NCBI GenBank assembly: GCA_052318935.1 | Contig: JBQRKO010000005.1 | Length of the DNA: 64,000 nucleotides | Reading direction: 5' to 3' (one strand) | Source of the DNA: Niallia sp052318935 | GTDB lineage: Bacteria; Bacillota; Bacilli; Bacillales; Cytobacillaceae | Shown: positions 1 to 9,197 of the stretch, piece after piece | How the letters are laid out: each line of letters opens with the position of its first letter | How positions within the stretch are numbered: position 1 is the first letter of the stretch | Position numbers and translations under genes: made by a program | The notes under the pieces: generated by a model | The model's database searches: none | What the model saw: only the letters and a program-made list of their open reading frames with translations | Told to the model about the DNA's origin: nothing

Positions 1-1
1 A

Positions 2-811
2 TCCATTATTACAAGCATCGGGTTAGATCATACTGCTATTTTAGGAAACACATACGCAGAAATCGCCTATGAAAAAGCAGGAATAATAAAAAAGGATACC
101 CCGATTATTACTGCTGTGAAACAAAAGGAAGCTCAAGAAGTTATTTTGAAAAAAGCCGATGAGGAGAAGGCGCCGGTTTATTTATTAACGAAACATTTTA
201 TCCTCGAAAATCACCAATCCATTGATAAAGGAGAAAGTTTCTCTTTTAAAACAGCTGTAGAAAATATGCATGATTTATGTATTAATATGATGGGTGTCCA
301 TCAAATAGAAAATGCTTCTTTAGCGATAATGGCAGCAATTTTATTAAAAAAGGCAACTTTTCCAGAAATAAAAGAAGAATCGATTCGAACTGGCTTACTG
401 GAGGCAAAATGGCCGGGCCGTTTTGAAATAATTGCCGATCAGCCTCTTATTGTTTTGGATGGTGCTCATAATGAAGAAGGAGTACAAGCATTATCAAAGG
501 AATTAACAAAAAGATTTGCCAATCGAAAAAAGACAATCGTTTTCACAGCACTTTCCGATAAAAAAACAGATAAAATGATTCAAAGCCTAGATGAAATCGC
601 AAATAAAATAGTGTTTGTTTCATTTGATTTTCCACGAGCTGCTTCAAGTTATGACCTTTATCAGGAAAGCAGTCATCCGCAAAAATCTTATCAAGACGAT
701 TGGAAGCATGCAATAAACGAGCAAATTGAAAAAATGGAAGATAATGACATGTTAGTAATAACAGGCTCCCTTTACTTTTTATCGGAAGTAAAAGCATTCT
801 TTAAGCAATAA
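2..811 (+). CDS. folC: Folylpolyglutamate synthase / dihydrofolate synthase, 3' part
   Basis: The reading frame is open from base 2, so the gene begins before the window; about 269 C-terminal residues are present. FolC joins glutamate to dihydropteroate and adds glutamates to folates in the cytoplasm, using ATP. Seen: the Mur-ligase-like segment SIGLDHTAILG near the left edge, KAGIIKK, and the C-terminal domain motif VLDGAHNEEG. In B. subtilis folC directly precedes comC, and the same relation holds here apart from the inserted GGDEF gene. Two hairpins follow the stop codon. Confidence 0.93.
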   Translation, partial: SIITSIGLDHTAILGNTYAEIAYEKAGIIKKDTPIITAVKQKEAQEVILKKADEEKAPVYLLTKHFILENHQSIDKGESFSFKTAVENMHDLCINMMGVHQIENASLAIMAAILLKKATFPEIKEESIRTGLLEAKWPGRFEIIADQPLIVLDGAHNEEGVQALSKELTKRFANRKKTIVFTALSDKKTDKMIQSLDEIANKIVFVSFDFPRAASSYDLYQESSHPQKSYQDDWKHAINEQIEKMEDNDMLVITGSLYFLSEVKAFFKQ

Positions 812-817
812 AAAACG

Positions 818-877
818 AGCATAGGTTTTCACCTATAACTCGATATGGAAATGAGACTTTTTATTATAGAGTCTCAT
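818..877 (+). terminator. Two hairpins after folC
   Basis: The first hairpin has arms ATAGGT and ACCTAT around a TTTC loop, flanked by GAG and CTC. The second (851-877) has 8-bp arms ATGAGACT and AGTCTCAT. Neither is followed by a long T-run, so termination is only likely. The remaining sequence up to about 1240 shows no coding signal that I can support. Confidence 0.45.
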
Positions 878-1248
878 AAGGGGAGAGCGAAGCCATTCCA
901 TACAAATATTTATTAAAAAAAACTAAAGACGCATTCTATTTTTAACATCAAAACTAAAACAAGTGGAGCCCATCCCCTTCTCCAAAAGGGCTGATAAAAA
1001 GTAGCTCTATCTGTAAAATGGATATGTTATCTAGTGATTTAGGATACAAAAAATAATGGAATTTTGTACAAAAATTACCTAAAAACGAGAAAAAAACGAT
1101 AGATTATTAGGACAGAAAGGGTTAGTATTATAATAATAGGTGAAAAGTATGGATAATTTGGAATCATTACTTTTGTCATAATAAATGATGAAAATAATGT
1201 TTCTGAAAAACTATAGTAATATATCATCGTGGAAATTAGGTGAGATTT

Positions 1249-2964
1249 GTGGTTAATTCCTCTGTCAAAGTAGTAATTTGGACGATTTGGAGTATTGTTT
1301 TTCCTGTTGGATTGTGGTATATCTATCATAATTTTCCGCCTACCCTAGCAGAGCGTAATTGGCATGTTGCAGTATTTTTGTTTTTTATGTCTATTGTTGC
1401 ATCGATGCCAATGATCATAAATGGGCGTCCTGTTTTCTTTTTGCAATGGGCTAGCCTTTCTGTTTTTTTAATCTTTGGTTTGTTTGTCGAGACAATGCTT
1501 GTACAGATTGCTTTAGTTGTTGTACTTTTGCAGACGAAGGTAAGCAAAAAAGGATTATATCTTTTTCCATTGAACTCCATGATGTTCCTCGTTGTTTCAG
1601 TATGCAGTGGCTTTATTTATTACGGTTTAGGTGGTAAACATGCTGCTAATATTTTATTAGATATACAGTCACTTTCGTTAGTTATTCTTTATCCGTTTCT
1701 TTATTTTGTGCTTAATACTTTGTTGATTTTTATGATTAGTCGTTTTGTTTACCAAAATAAGGAAAAGTTTATGACCCGTGATTTAGTGTGGGAGTTTATT
1801 GCAACAGTTATTACGTATCCTGCAGGCATTGCCTTATATATTATGTATGAGGATATTGGTTTAATGGCCCTTATTTTAATAGGAATCCCGTTTATTTGTC
1901 TTTCTATTATTTTACGATTATATCACTCTAGCGAATCAATTAATTATTATTTAAAAAAAATTGCCGAGATTGGCCATCAATTATCGCAAAATTTATATGC
2001 AAAAGAAGTAGTCGATTTTTTTACTGCAACATTATTTGATCTGCTGAAAGTCGATGTTATTTTTATTCTCGAAGTGACTGGAAATAACGAACTTAAAATG
2101 ATTGCAAGAGTGGAAGAGAATAAGCAAATGCCATTACGGACATGGAGACTAAAGGAAAATGAAGGAATATGCGGGAACGTATTAGCGTCGAAAGAAATGG
2201 TTATTTATCATAAGAAAACGGACTGGCAGCCTATTAATAAAGGCTATACCCCAATCTCAGCTGATATGGAAAGTGTATTATGTATGCCTTTAGTAAAAAA
2301 CAGCCAGGTAATTGGTACTTTATTATTAGGAAGCAAAAAGAAAAAAGCATTTGCTCATGTAAGATTAATGATTCTAGATCTACTTTGCACTCAGTTTGCC
2401 GTAGCTTTTGAAAACGCGAAATTTTTTGAAAAAACGAAAGAACACAGTGAACGCTGTGCACTGACGAAATTGTATAACTACCGTTTTTTTGATCAGATTT
2501 TAGCAGAAAAATTTATAGAACTGAATAAGCAGCAAATTAATAATATCGGGTTGATCATGTTAGATATTGACTATTTTAAATCGGTTAACGATACATACGG
2601 ACACCAAGCTGGGAACGAAATATTAATAGAGTTTTCTGAGAGGCTTCAAAATATAATCGGAGAAAATGGAATTGTTGCTAGATATGACGGGGAAGAATTT
2701 ATTGTTTTATTAACCAATACAGACGCAAAAGATGCATGGAATTTAGCAGAATTTATTAGAAAAAGTATTGAAGCAAGGTCGTTTACAATAAAACAGAATA
2801 TGCACGAAAAGCAAAAACAGGTCCACATAACAGCGTCATTAGGACTTGCCATTGCCCCACACGATGCAGATGAGCCATTAGCATTAATTAGACACGCAGA
2901 CAGAGCCCTTTATGTAGGCGCAAAACGAGAAGGTAGAAATCGGGTTGCGAGTTATATACGGTAA
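1249..2964 (+). CDS. Membrane GAF-GGDEF protein, putative diguanylate cyclase
   Basis: About 571 residues. The N-terminal ~220 residues hold roughly six hydrophobic membrane segments (5TM/MHYT-like sensor layout), then a GAF-like domain (about 235-390), then a GGDEF domain (about 405-571). GGDEF enzymes make cyclic di-GMP from two GTP. Recognisable are LTKLYNYRFFD, MLDIDYFKSVNDTYGHQAG and a C-terminal ADRALYVGAKREGRNRV. The signature loop reads RYDGEEF, so the first glycine of GG(D/E)EF is aspartate, and no RxxD inhibitory site lies just upstream. Activity is therefore uncertain. I prefer the GTG at 1249, behind AGGTGAG; an upstream GTG at 1240 is possible. The gene sits between folC and the pilus relic, so a link to surface motility is conceivable but not shown. 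Confidence 0.85.
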   Translation: MVNSSVKVVIWTIWSIVFPVGLWYIYHNFPPTLAERNWHVAVFLFFMSIVASMPMIINGRPVFFLQWASLSVFLIFGLFVETMLVQIALVVVLLQTKVSKKGLYLFPLNSMMFLVVSVCSGFIYYGLGGKHAANILLDIQSLSLVILYPFLYFVLNTLLIFMISRFVYQNKEKFMTRDLVWEFIATVITYPAGIALYIMYEDIGLMALILIGIPFICLSIILRLYHSSESINYYLKKIAEIGHQLSQNLYAKEVVDFFTATLFDLLKVDVIFILEVTGNNELKMIARVEENKQMPLRTWRLKENEGICGNVLASKEMVIYHKKTDWQPINKGYTPISADMESVLCMPLVKNSQVIGTLLLGSKKKKAFAHVRLMILDLLCTQFAVAFENAKFFEKTKEHSERCALTKLYNYRFFDQILAEKFIELNKQQINNIGLIMLDIDYFKSVNDTYGHQAGNEILIEFSERLQNIIGENGIVARYDGEEFIVLLTNTDAKDAWNLAEFIRKSIEARSFTIKQNMHEKQKQVHITASLGLAIAPHDADEPLALIRHADRALYVGAKREGRNRVASYIR

Positions 2965-2972
2965 GTAAAATT

Positions 2973-3003
2973 TTGAACTTCGATATGTGAAGTTCTTTTT
3001 TTA
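2973..3003 (+). terminator. Rho-independent terminator after the GGDEF gene
   Basis: Arms GAACTTC and GAAGTTC around a short loop, followed directly by a run of T residues. Confidence 0.85.
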
Positions 3004-3121
3004 TGAGGTCTTTAGATTCATAATAAGAGCAGAAAAAACTATCATAGTAAAAAAGTGCTTGATATAATGAAGTTGATAGCAGATTATTTAGGGGATTTGT
3101 AATGTAATTGGAGTGAACACA

Positions 3122-4579
3122 ATGAGGAAAAATTCTTTTTCTAGTAAATATATCGTGTTTTTTGTGTTATTAATGGTAATGGTCCCGACGACTACTAGTG
3201 CAGCAGCAACTGCTCTTGCTGTAAGTTTTACGGTGACGCCGGCTCAAAGCGTGATTGTTAAACCAAGCGGTTCAACAGACGAGACAAATTATTTTAATGT
3301 GAATTATTCCTTAAAACCTACAAATCTTGTAAATGATAAAGAAAGCGGACAGTTGAAGAACTTAGTAATTGAACAGCAGCTTCCGAACGGTGTAAGATTC
3401 GCGGGAAATACTTCCAATGCTGTCGAGGAGAAGAGAGACGGTAAATATTATGTGATTATTACACCGCCGAATAATACAATCAATTATGCAAATGGAAGGT
3501 TTTCAACTAATGATGTTCCTGTGAAAGTGCCATTGAAAGTCGAGTATGCTGTTTATAATGTAACCATGCCAAGAGCAGAATTAAAGTATACAGATTCACG
3601 TTTTCCAGGAACCAATACAACAAGTATACCTGCTTCGACTCAGGCTATAAATATGACTGTTCAATTAAAAGAAGCACAAGTGAATAAATATATAGGTGAC
3701 TCAACAGGGATGATAGAGAACCGAGATCAAGCAACCAATAAAAAACTTGCGAGTACGGCATTTCCCAATGATTATGGTCTCTCTAATAAAGCTATTAAGG
3801 ACATGATATTTAAAGAAGGTTCTCACAATCAGGCAATTGAGATACTAATCTTCCTATACGGAATCACCCTTGGCTCTTTCTACAACGTAGTCGGGCTGAG
3901 GGTGCCTAATAAGCAATCGATTATAAGGCCTAGATCTCATTGTACAAGCTGTGGGCATACATTGTCGCTGGCAGAATTGATACCAGTTTTAAGCTATATG
4001 TTATTAAGGGGGAAATGCAGGTGCTGCAAGGCATCTGTTTCCCCTTTATATCCTATATTCGAGCTTTTGACAGGTGTTCTGTTTGTGTTATGTCCTCTTA
4101 TTCTCGGCTGGAGATCTGAGCTGTTTGTTGCATGGACACTTATTTCATTATTTATGATTATTACGGTTTCCGATATCACTTATATGATTATCCCTAATAA
4201 AGTATTGTTGTTTTTTTCTGGTTTATTGCTTGTGGAAAGAATCTTCATTCCGTTAACCCCGTGGTGGGATTCTTTATTAGGTGCAGCTGTCGGATTTACC
4301 CTATTATTGCTTATAGCCATTGTTAGTAAAGGCGGAATGGGCGGCGGTGACATAAAACTATTTGCCGTAATTGGTTTTGCGGTTGGTACAAAGCTTGTGT
4401 TAACGGCGTTTTTCTTATCGACATTATTTGGAGCTATTGGTGGACTGATTGGCATGCTGTTTGGAAAAGTGAATAAAAGAAAGCCAATTCCATTTGGTCC
4501 TTTTATTGTAATCGGAACATTGGTAAGTTATTTTTATGGCAATGATTTGATAGATTGGTATATGCAATTCTTTTATTGA
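3122..4579 (+). CDS. comC: Secreted adhesin-like domain fused to a ComC/PilD-type prepilin peptidase
   Basis: About 485 residues in one open frame. Residues 1-30 are a signal peptide (basic start, hydrophobic core, ...TTTSAAATA). Residues 30-230 form a secreted DUF11-like beta-rich region ending in low-complexity linker. From about residue 238 the protein is a complete A24 prepilin peptidase: LYGITLGSFYNVVGLRVP, a four-cysteine segment (HCTSCGH...KCRCCK), the first catalytic aspartate in SDITYMIIPN, the second in GGMGGGDIKLF, and about seven further membrane helices. ComC cleaves and N-methylates pilin-like ComG proteins for DNA uptake. A normal ComC is ~250 residues and starts near residue 238 here. 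The fusion probably arose by deletion between a pilus-locus surface gene and comC. ATG 3122 is chosen because GGAG lies 8 nt upstream. An internal start at ATG 3803 is possible but poorly spaced from AAGG. Confidence 0.85.
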   Translation: MRKNSFSSKYIVFFVLLMVMVPTTTSAAATALAVSFTVTPAQSVIVKPSGSTDETNYFNVNYSLKPTNLVNDKESGQLKNLVIEQQLPNGVRFAGNTSNAVEEKRDGKYYVIITPPNNTINYANGRFSTNDVPVKVPLKVEYAVYNVTMPRAELKYTDSRFPGTNTTSIPASTQAINMTVQLKEAQVNKYIGDSTGMIENRDQATNKKLASTAFPNDYGLSNKAIKDMIFKEGSHNQAIEILIFLYGITLGSFYNVVGLRVPNKQSIIRPRSHCTSCGHTLSLAELIPVLSYMLLRGKCRCCKASVSPLYPIFELLTGVLFVLCPLILGWRSELFVAWTLISLFMIITVSDITYMIIPNKVLLFFSGLLLVERIFIPLTPWWDSLLGAAVGFTLLLLIAIVSKGGMGGGDIKLFAVIGFAVGTKLVLTAFFLSTLFGAIGGLIGMLFGKVNKRKPIPFGPFIVIGTLVSYFYGNDLIDWYMQFFY

Positions 4580-4598
4580 TAATGAACGAGTATTGATC

Positions 4599-5267
4599 AT
4601 GGCATTATTTAGCTTTGGAAAAAACAAAGTCATCAACTTAATCATTAAGGACCATGTCATTCGTTTTGTCGAACTTAAACATACAGAAGATCTTCTCGTG
4701 CAAAACTGGGGAGAACGCTACCTTTCTGTTGGATTGATTCATGAAAGCACGATTCAAGATGTAGAGACGTTGTCGATGATATTGGATGAATGTATCCAAG
4801 ATTGCGAAAAAGCAAGTGCGTTTTCTTGTTCCTGATTCTTCCGTCGTCATCGAAAGATGCCAATTCCTGATGATGTAAGCGTCGATGAAATAAAAGGGTA
4901 TTTGTATATGGAATTCGGCACATCAATCCATGTACCTTTTGAAGACCCTGTCTTTGATTATTATTTATTACAAGAACGGGAGCATAATAAACAGCAAATT
5001 TTATTATTTGCAGCACCTGAACATGCGGTTTCAAGCTATACGGACTTGGTAGAAGAGGCAAAAGCTAGTACCGGTTTCTGCGGATATTTCTGCCCTTGCT
5101 TTATATCGTTAATATGTAAAAACAGCTATGTAGTCATTCAAAATAATACAGCGACTGCTGTGTGTGTAAAAGGGGTTAAAAGGAATTTGTGCACAAAAGA
5201 AGAAGTTGAAACTCCGATTGAATACAGCGACTTGAAACCAAGTCTAATTGTGAAGAAAGCTAACTAA
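4599..5267 (+). pseudogene. pilM: Decayed pilM (type IV pilus assembly ATPase-like protein)
   Basis: The start (MALFSFGKNKVINLIIKDHV) resembles actin-like PilM. The frame shifts at about 4804-4810, inside an A-run, into the +1 frame, where KQVRFLVPDSSVVIE is conserved PilM-type sequence. It returns to the first frame at about 4851 (RKMPIPDDVSVDEIKGYLYMEFGTS). A second pair follows: shift at about 5061, reading KLVPVSADISALALYR, and return at about 5108 (LICKN). The first shift exposes a TGA at 4833. Only ~225 residues are covered, against ~310 usual, and the final ~45 residues do not look like PilM, so the end may be another deletion junction. No pilN/pilO/pilB/pilT is seen nearby. Family assignment is from remembered motifs. 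Confidence 0.7.
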
Positions 5268-5287
5268 ATTTGACGAAATACTTTTAT

Positions 5288-5320
5288 AACAAGACGACAA
5301 AAGTCTTGTTATTTTTTTTT
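5288..5320 (+). terminator. Strong terminator after the pilM relic
   Basis: Arms AACAAGAC and GTCTTGTT, loop of seven bases, followed by A and nine T residues. Confidence 0.92.
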
Positions 5321-5369
5321 GCTAGTATGATAGGATGGGACAAAACTAGTGAAAATGGGGGTAGGAAGA

Positions 5370-6437
5370 GTGAACGAAAACTCAGGAAGCCGTAGCAAAA
5401 CGATTACGATCAAAATCAACGGTAAAGAACGTTCATTCCAAAGGAAAGACAAGGAAGAAAATTCAACCTCTTTTGTTGAAGCAAAAAAAGATAGTCAGGA
5501 TAAAAACTTTACAGAAGAAATTGCTGCCGGAAGTGAGACAATCGGAGAAGAAAGTTTTGATTGGATTCTTCCAAATGATGAACCAGTAGAAGAAATAACA
5601 GAGTTGCCAATTCCTGAACAAGAAACAAAAAAGAAGGCAAGTTTTTTTGATAGAAACAAGAGAAATACGAATAAAAAAACTTTGCCAAAAGGAATGGTTC
5701 AATCGATCTTTTTTACGGTGCTGTTTGCTGTTATTTTAGGGACAGGCTTTGGATTTATTTTATTAAATATCGTCAGCAGCGATCAGAAGGCCTCTGCCCC
5801 AACAACCTCAGCTGCCCTTCAGACGAACACAACAGATAAAATAGGCACAACAACTAGGACTACGGTGGCAGTAAAAAAAGAAATTTCTACTTATATGGTC
5901 CAGCATATCATTTTATCAAAAGCAGAGGCAGTCAACCAGGAACAATCGCAATTGTTAAAAAAAGGATATGTTAGCCAGAGAATCGACATAGACGGAAAGA
6001 TGATTATTTATTTAGCGGCAGCAAGCAATATAGATGATGCAAAAAAAATGCAAAAAGAGATACAGGAAAATAATGTCGCTGCTTTTGCAAAAGAAATAAC
6101 ATTTAGCGGCGGGAAAGTAAATGACATTAGCAAAAATGAAAAAAGCTTTATTGAACGCTCTCCAGATATATATGCTGTGCTGACAAGTGCTGTTACAGCT
6201 GCTCAATTTGATCAATCGATTCCAAACGATGTCAAAGAAGAACTTAAAAAACAACAAGCATCATTAAATCAATTAAAAGTAAAAGAATTTAAACATCAAC
6301 AAATAAAATCGATGGCAGCAGAATTATCGACAAGCTTAGCAAATGCAATGTCCTTGTCAGGAAACAGTTCTAAAGAAGAATTACAATCCATTCAAAAAAG
6401 TTTATTGGCGTTTTTAGGAGAGTATTCGACACTTTAA
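5370..6437 (+). CDS. spoIIB: Stage II sporulation protein B (SPOR-domain membrane protein)
   Basis: About 355 residues. SpoIIB acts at the sporulation septum and helps engulfment through a peptidoglycan-binding SPOR domain. The cytoplasmic N-terminus contains KTITIKINGKERSF, like other SpoIIB proteins; a single membrane helix lies at about residues 107-130 (SIFFTVLFAVILGTGFGFILL), followed by a Thr/Ser-rich linker and a SPOR-like repeat region (YMVQHIILSKAEAVNQ..., IYLAAASNIDDAKKM). The GTG at 5370 is chosen because GGGGGTAGGA lies just upstream and the protein then starts MNENSGS; a GTG at 5349 is in frame but has no good ribosome site. Position between comC/pilM and maf matches B. subtilis. 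Confidence 0.85.
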   Translation: MNENSGSRSKTITIKINGKERSFQRKDKEENSTSFVEAKKDSQDKNFTEEIAAGSETIGEESFDWILPNDEPVEEITELPIPEQETKKKASFFDRNKRNTNKKTLPKGMVQSIFFTVLFAVILGTGFGFILLNIVSSDQKASAPTTSAALQTNTTDKIGTTTRTTVAVKKEISTYMVQHIILSKAEAVNQEQSQLLKKGYVSQRIDIDGKMIIYLAAASNIDDAKKMQKEIQENNVAAFAKEITFSGGKVNDISKNEKSFIERSPDIYAVLTSAVTAAQFDQSIPNDVKEELKKQQASLNQLKVKEFKHQQIKSMAAELSTSLANAMSLSGNSSKEELQSIQKSLLAFLGEYSTL

Positions 6438-6480
6438 AAAAAAATACAACAATTACCTGGGAAATAATATAAAGTTCTTC

Positions 6481-6508
6481 GGAGAGCGCCAGTCGTTTCT
6501 CCTTTTTT
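6481..6508 (+). terminator. Possible terminator after spoIIB
   Basis: Short arms GGAGA and TCTCC followed by TTTTTT. The stem is weak. Confidence 0.45.
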
Positions 6509-6656
6509 GTCGGAAATTTTTGATAAATTTCGACAAGATTACATATCATCTACTATTTCATAAAAAATTTAGGTTCTAAATTGTCTATTAAGACATTCTT
6601 TGATACGATTAACTTGTATCTCCCAAATATTATTGAAACTAGGCAGGTGGAAAAAA

Positions 6657-7238
6657 TTGAAGCAAACGCAAACCCTCATATTAGCCTCATCTTCTCCTCG
6701 ACGAAAAGAACTCCTTGAAGATCTTCGTTTATCTTTTGAAGTTTCCAGTAGTGATGTGGATGAAAGTTTTGATCATGCACTCTCACCAGAAGAAGTTGTC
6801 ATGGATTTGGCAAAAAGAAAAGCAGAAGCTATATCTAGCAATAAAAATAATACTTTTATTATTGGTGCTGACACGATTGTATTTTATGATGGAAATATAT
6901 TAGGAAAACCGAAAACACGTGAACAAGCCTTTTCCATGTTAAAACAGCTGTCAGGAAAGACTCATTCTGTTTTTACTGGTGTGGCGATTGTTGCTAATGG
7001 AAGCAGTTCACAATTTTACGAAAAAACAAATGTATTATTTTGGGAATTGTCAGATGAAGAAATACACCGTTATCTAGACACCGGGGAGCCATTTGATAAA
7101 GCGGGAGCGTATGGAATTCAAGGAGTTGGCAGAATTCTGGTGAAAAAAATAACAGGAGACTATTTTACAGTAGTAGGACTTCCGGTTTCCCGATTGATGC
7201 GAGAATTAAAAGCTGTTGGATTTTCCAGCCCTTTCTAA
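6657..7238 (+). CDS. maf: Maf-family nucleoside triphosphate pyrophosphatase
   Basis: About 193 residues. Maf hydrolyses dTTP, UTP and modified nucleotides to the monophosphate and is linked to septum control. Seen: the N-terminal LILASSSPRRKELL (SxSxRR motif), ADTIVFYDGNILGKPKTREQA and DKAGAYGIQG, all standard Maf blocks. The TTG at 6657, behind AGGCAGGTGG, gives a start matching other Maf proteins (MKQTQTLILASSSP); longer in-frame starts add residues unlike the family. It precedes radC, as in B. subtilis. Confidence 0.95.
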   Translation: MKQTQTLILASSSPRRKELLEDLRLSFEVSSSDVDESFDHALSPEEVVMDLAKRKAEAISSNKNNTFIIGADTIVFYDGNILGKPKTREQAFSMLKQLSGKTHSVFTGVAIVANGSSSQFYEKTNVLFWELSDEEIHRYLDTGEPFDKAGAYGIQGVGRILVKKITGDYFTVVGLPVSRLMRELKAVGFSSPF

Positions 7239-7300
7239 CATTTATCATCTCCCCCATCTATTATTCATGAGATAGTAGAAAGAGAGGGATAAAAGAGTAA

Positions 7301-7984
7301 ATGGATTCTTTATTGATTCGTGACTTTCCTGATGATGAACGACCGAGAGAACGTTTTATGAAGCAAGGACCTGAAAGCTTATCGAATCATGAGCTAATCG
7401 CACTCCTTATACAGACAGGTTCTAAAAATGAATCTGTATTAACATTAGCAAATAGATTGCTAGTCCATTTTGATGGACTGCGTTTGCTAAAAGATGCTAG
7501 CCTTGATGAATTAATGACGTTAAAAGGAATTGGAACTGCTAAAGCCATTCAGCTTTTAGCAGCAATAGAATTAGGAAGAAGAGTATCGAATTTAGCATAC
7601 AGCGATCGTTATTGTATTCGTTCACCAGAGGATGCAGCAAAATACATGATGAATGAAATGCGTTTTCTGACGCAAGAACATTTTGTATGCTTATACTTAA
7701 ATACAAAAAATCAAGTCATGCATAAACAAACAGTCTTTATTGGCAGTTTAAATGCATCGATTGTACATCCGAGGGAGGTGTTTAAGGAGGCTTTTAGACG
7801 CTCTGCTGCTTCTATTATTTGTCTGCATAATCATCCGTCCGGTGACCCAACTCCAAGCAGGGAAGATATTGAGGTGACAAAAAGATTAGTGGAATGCGGA
7901 AAAATTATTGGGATAGATTTATTAGACCATGTGATTATTGGCGAAAATAAATTTGTCAGTTTAAAGGAAAAAGGATATGTATGA
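7301..7984 (+). CDS. radC: RadC-family (UPF0758) MPN/JAB-domain protein
   Basis: About 227 residues. The N-terminal half has a helix-hairpin-helix-like segment (LMTLKGIGTAKAIQLLAAIELGRRV); the C-terminal half is an MPN domain with the metal motif HNHPSGDPTPSREDIE. The name RadC is historical and a direct role in repair is not established. AGAGAGGGAT lies upstream of ATG 7301. It lies between maf and mreB, the usual firmicute order. Confidence 0.94.
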   Translation: MDSLLIRDFPDDERPRERFMKQGPESLSNHELIALLIQTGSKNESVLTLANRLLVHFDGLRLLKDASLDELMTLKGIGTAKAIQLLAAIELGRRVSNLAYSDRYCIRSPEDAAKYMMNEMRFLTQEHFVCLYLNTKNQVMHKQTVFIGSLNASIVHPREVFKEAFRRSAASIICLHNHPSGDPTPSREDIEVTKRLVECGKIIGIDLLDHVIIGENKFVSLKEKGYV

Positions 7985-8143
7985 TACTGTTCATTTTTCT
8001 TGTTATAGGATATAATAATGTTTATGATTTTTTGACTGAAAATGTCTTTTTATGACAAAAAAACACACATATATTGAGATATGAGGGAAAATCTATCTGC
8101 TAGTAAATAATAGCATTTAGTTTCAAGAAAGGGAGATACAACG

Positions 8144-9166
8144 ATGTTTGGAATTGGAACAAGAGATCTTGGAATTGATTTAGGAACTGCAAATACATTA
8201 GTTTATGTAAAAGGAAAAGGAATTGTCGTAAGAGAACCTTCCGTTGTAGCCTTTCAGACAGATACAAAAAGTATTGTCGCTGTTGGAAATGATGCAAAAA
8301 ATATGATTGGAAGAACTCCTGGAAACGTGGTTGCGCTTCGTCCGATGAAAGATGGAGTAATTGCAGATTATGAGACAACTGCAACGATGATGAAATATTA
8401 CATTAAACAAGCAATGAAAAATAAAAGCTATTTTTCTGGGAAGCCATATGTAATGGTTTGTGTACCATCCGGAATAACAGCGGTAGAAGAAAGAGCGGTT
8501 ATTGATGCTACCCGTCAAGCAGGAGCTCGTGATGCCTATACGATTGAAGAACCGTTTGCAGCAGCAATTGGAGCAAATCTTCCTGTATGGGAACCAACTG
8601 GAAGTATGGTCGTTGATATTGGTGGAGGTACAACAGAGGTTGCCATCATTTCATTAGGCGGGATTGTCACAAGCCAGTCCATCCGAATTGCTGGTGATGA
8701 AATGGATGATGCAATTGTCAATTATATTCGCAAAACGTATAATTTGATGATTGGTGAACGTACATCAGAAAGCATTAAAATGGAAATTGGATCTGCAGGA
8801 AATCCCGAAGAAATTGAAAACATGGATATCCGCGGCAGAGATTTATTAACAGGTCTTCCAAAAACGATCACTATCAGTGCAGATGAAATTGCGAAAGCAT
8901 TAAAAGATACAGTTACTGCGATTGTAGACGCTGTGAAAGTAACGCTTGAAAAAACACCACCAGAATTAGCGGCAGATATTATGGATAGAGGAATTGTATT
9001 AACTGGCGGTGGTGCTTTGCTTCGCAATCTTGATAAAATTATTAGTGAAGAAACGAAAATGCCTGTATTAATTGCGGAAGATCCGTTAGACTGTGTGGCA
9101 ATTGGCACAGGAAAAGCACTAGACCATATTCATCTATTCAAAAATAAGGCAAGAGATTCACGATAA
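8144..9166 (+). CDS. mreB: Rod-shape-determining actin homologue MreB
   Basis: 340 residues, full length. MreB forms membrane-bound filaments that guide lateral wall synthesis. Visible nucleotide-binding blocks are DLGTANTLVY (phosphate 1), VDIGGGTTEVAIISLGG (phosphate 2) and VLTGGGALLRNLD (adenosine motif). The N-terminus begins MFGIGTRDLGIDLG, giving a short amphipathic lead for membrane contact. AAGAAAGGGAGA lies upstream. First gene of mreB-mreC-mreD. Confidence 0.98.
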   Translation: MFGIGTRDLGIDLGTANTLVYVKGKGIVVREPSVVAFQTDTKSIVAVGNDAKNMIGRTPGNVVALRPMKDGVIADYETTATMMKYYIKQAMKNKSYFSGKPYVMVCVPSGITAVEERAVIDATRQAGARDAYTIEEPFAAAIGANLPVWEPTGSMVVDIGGGTTEVAIISLGGIVTSQSIRIAGDEMDDAIVNYIRKTYNLMIGERTSESIKMEIGSAGNPEEIENMDIRGRDLLTGLPKTITISADEIAKALKDTVTAIVDAVKVTLEKTPPELAADIMDRGIVLTGGGALLRNLDKIISEETKMPVLIAEDPLDCVAIGTGKALDHIHLFKNKARDSR

Positions 9167-9197
9167 TATTGTTAGGTAGATTGAGGGGTAAAGAAGT

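Noticed and set aside
4424..5061. Minus-strand frames across the comC-pilM region
   Set aside because: Shadows of the comC end and the decaying pilM; the plus-strand frames carry recognisable protein motifs.
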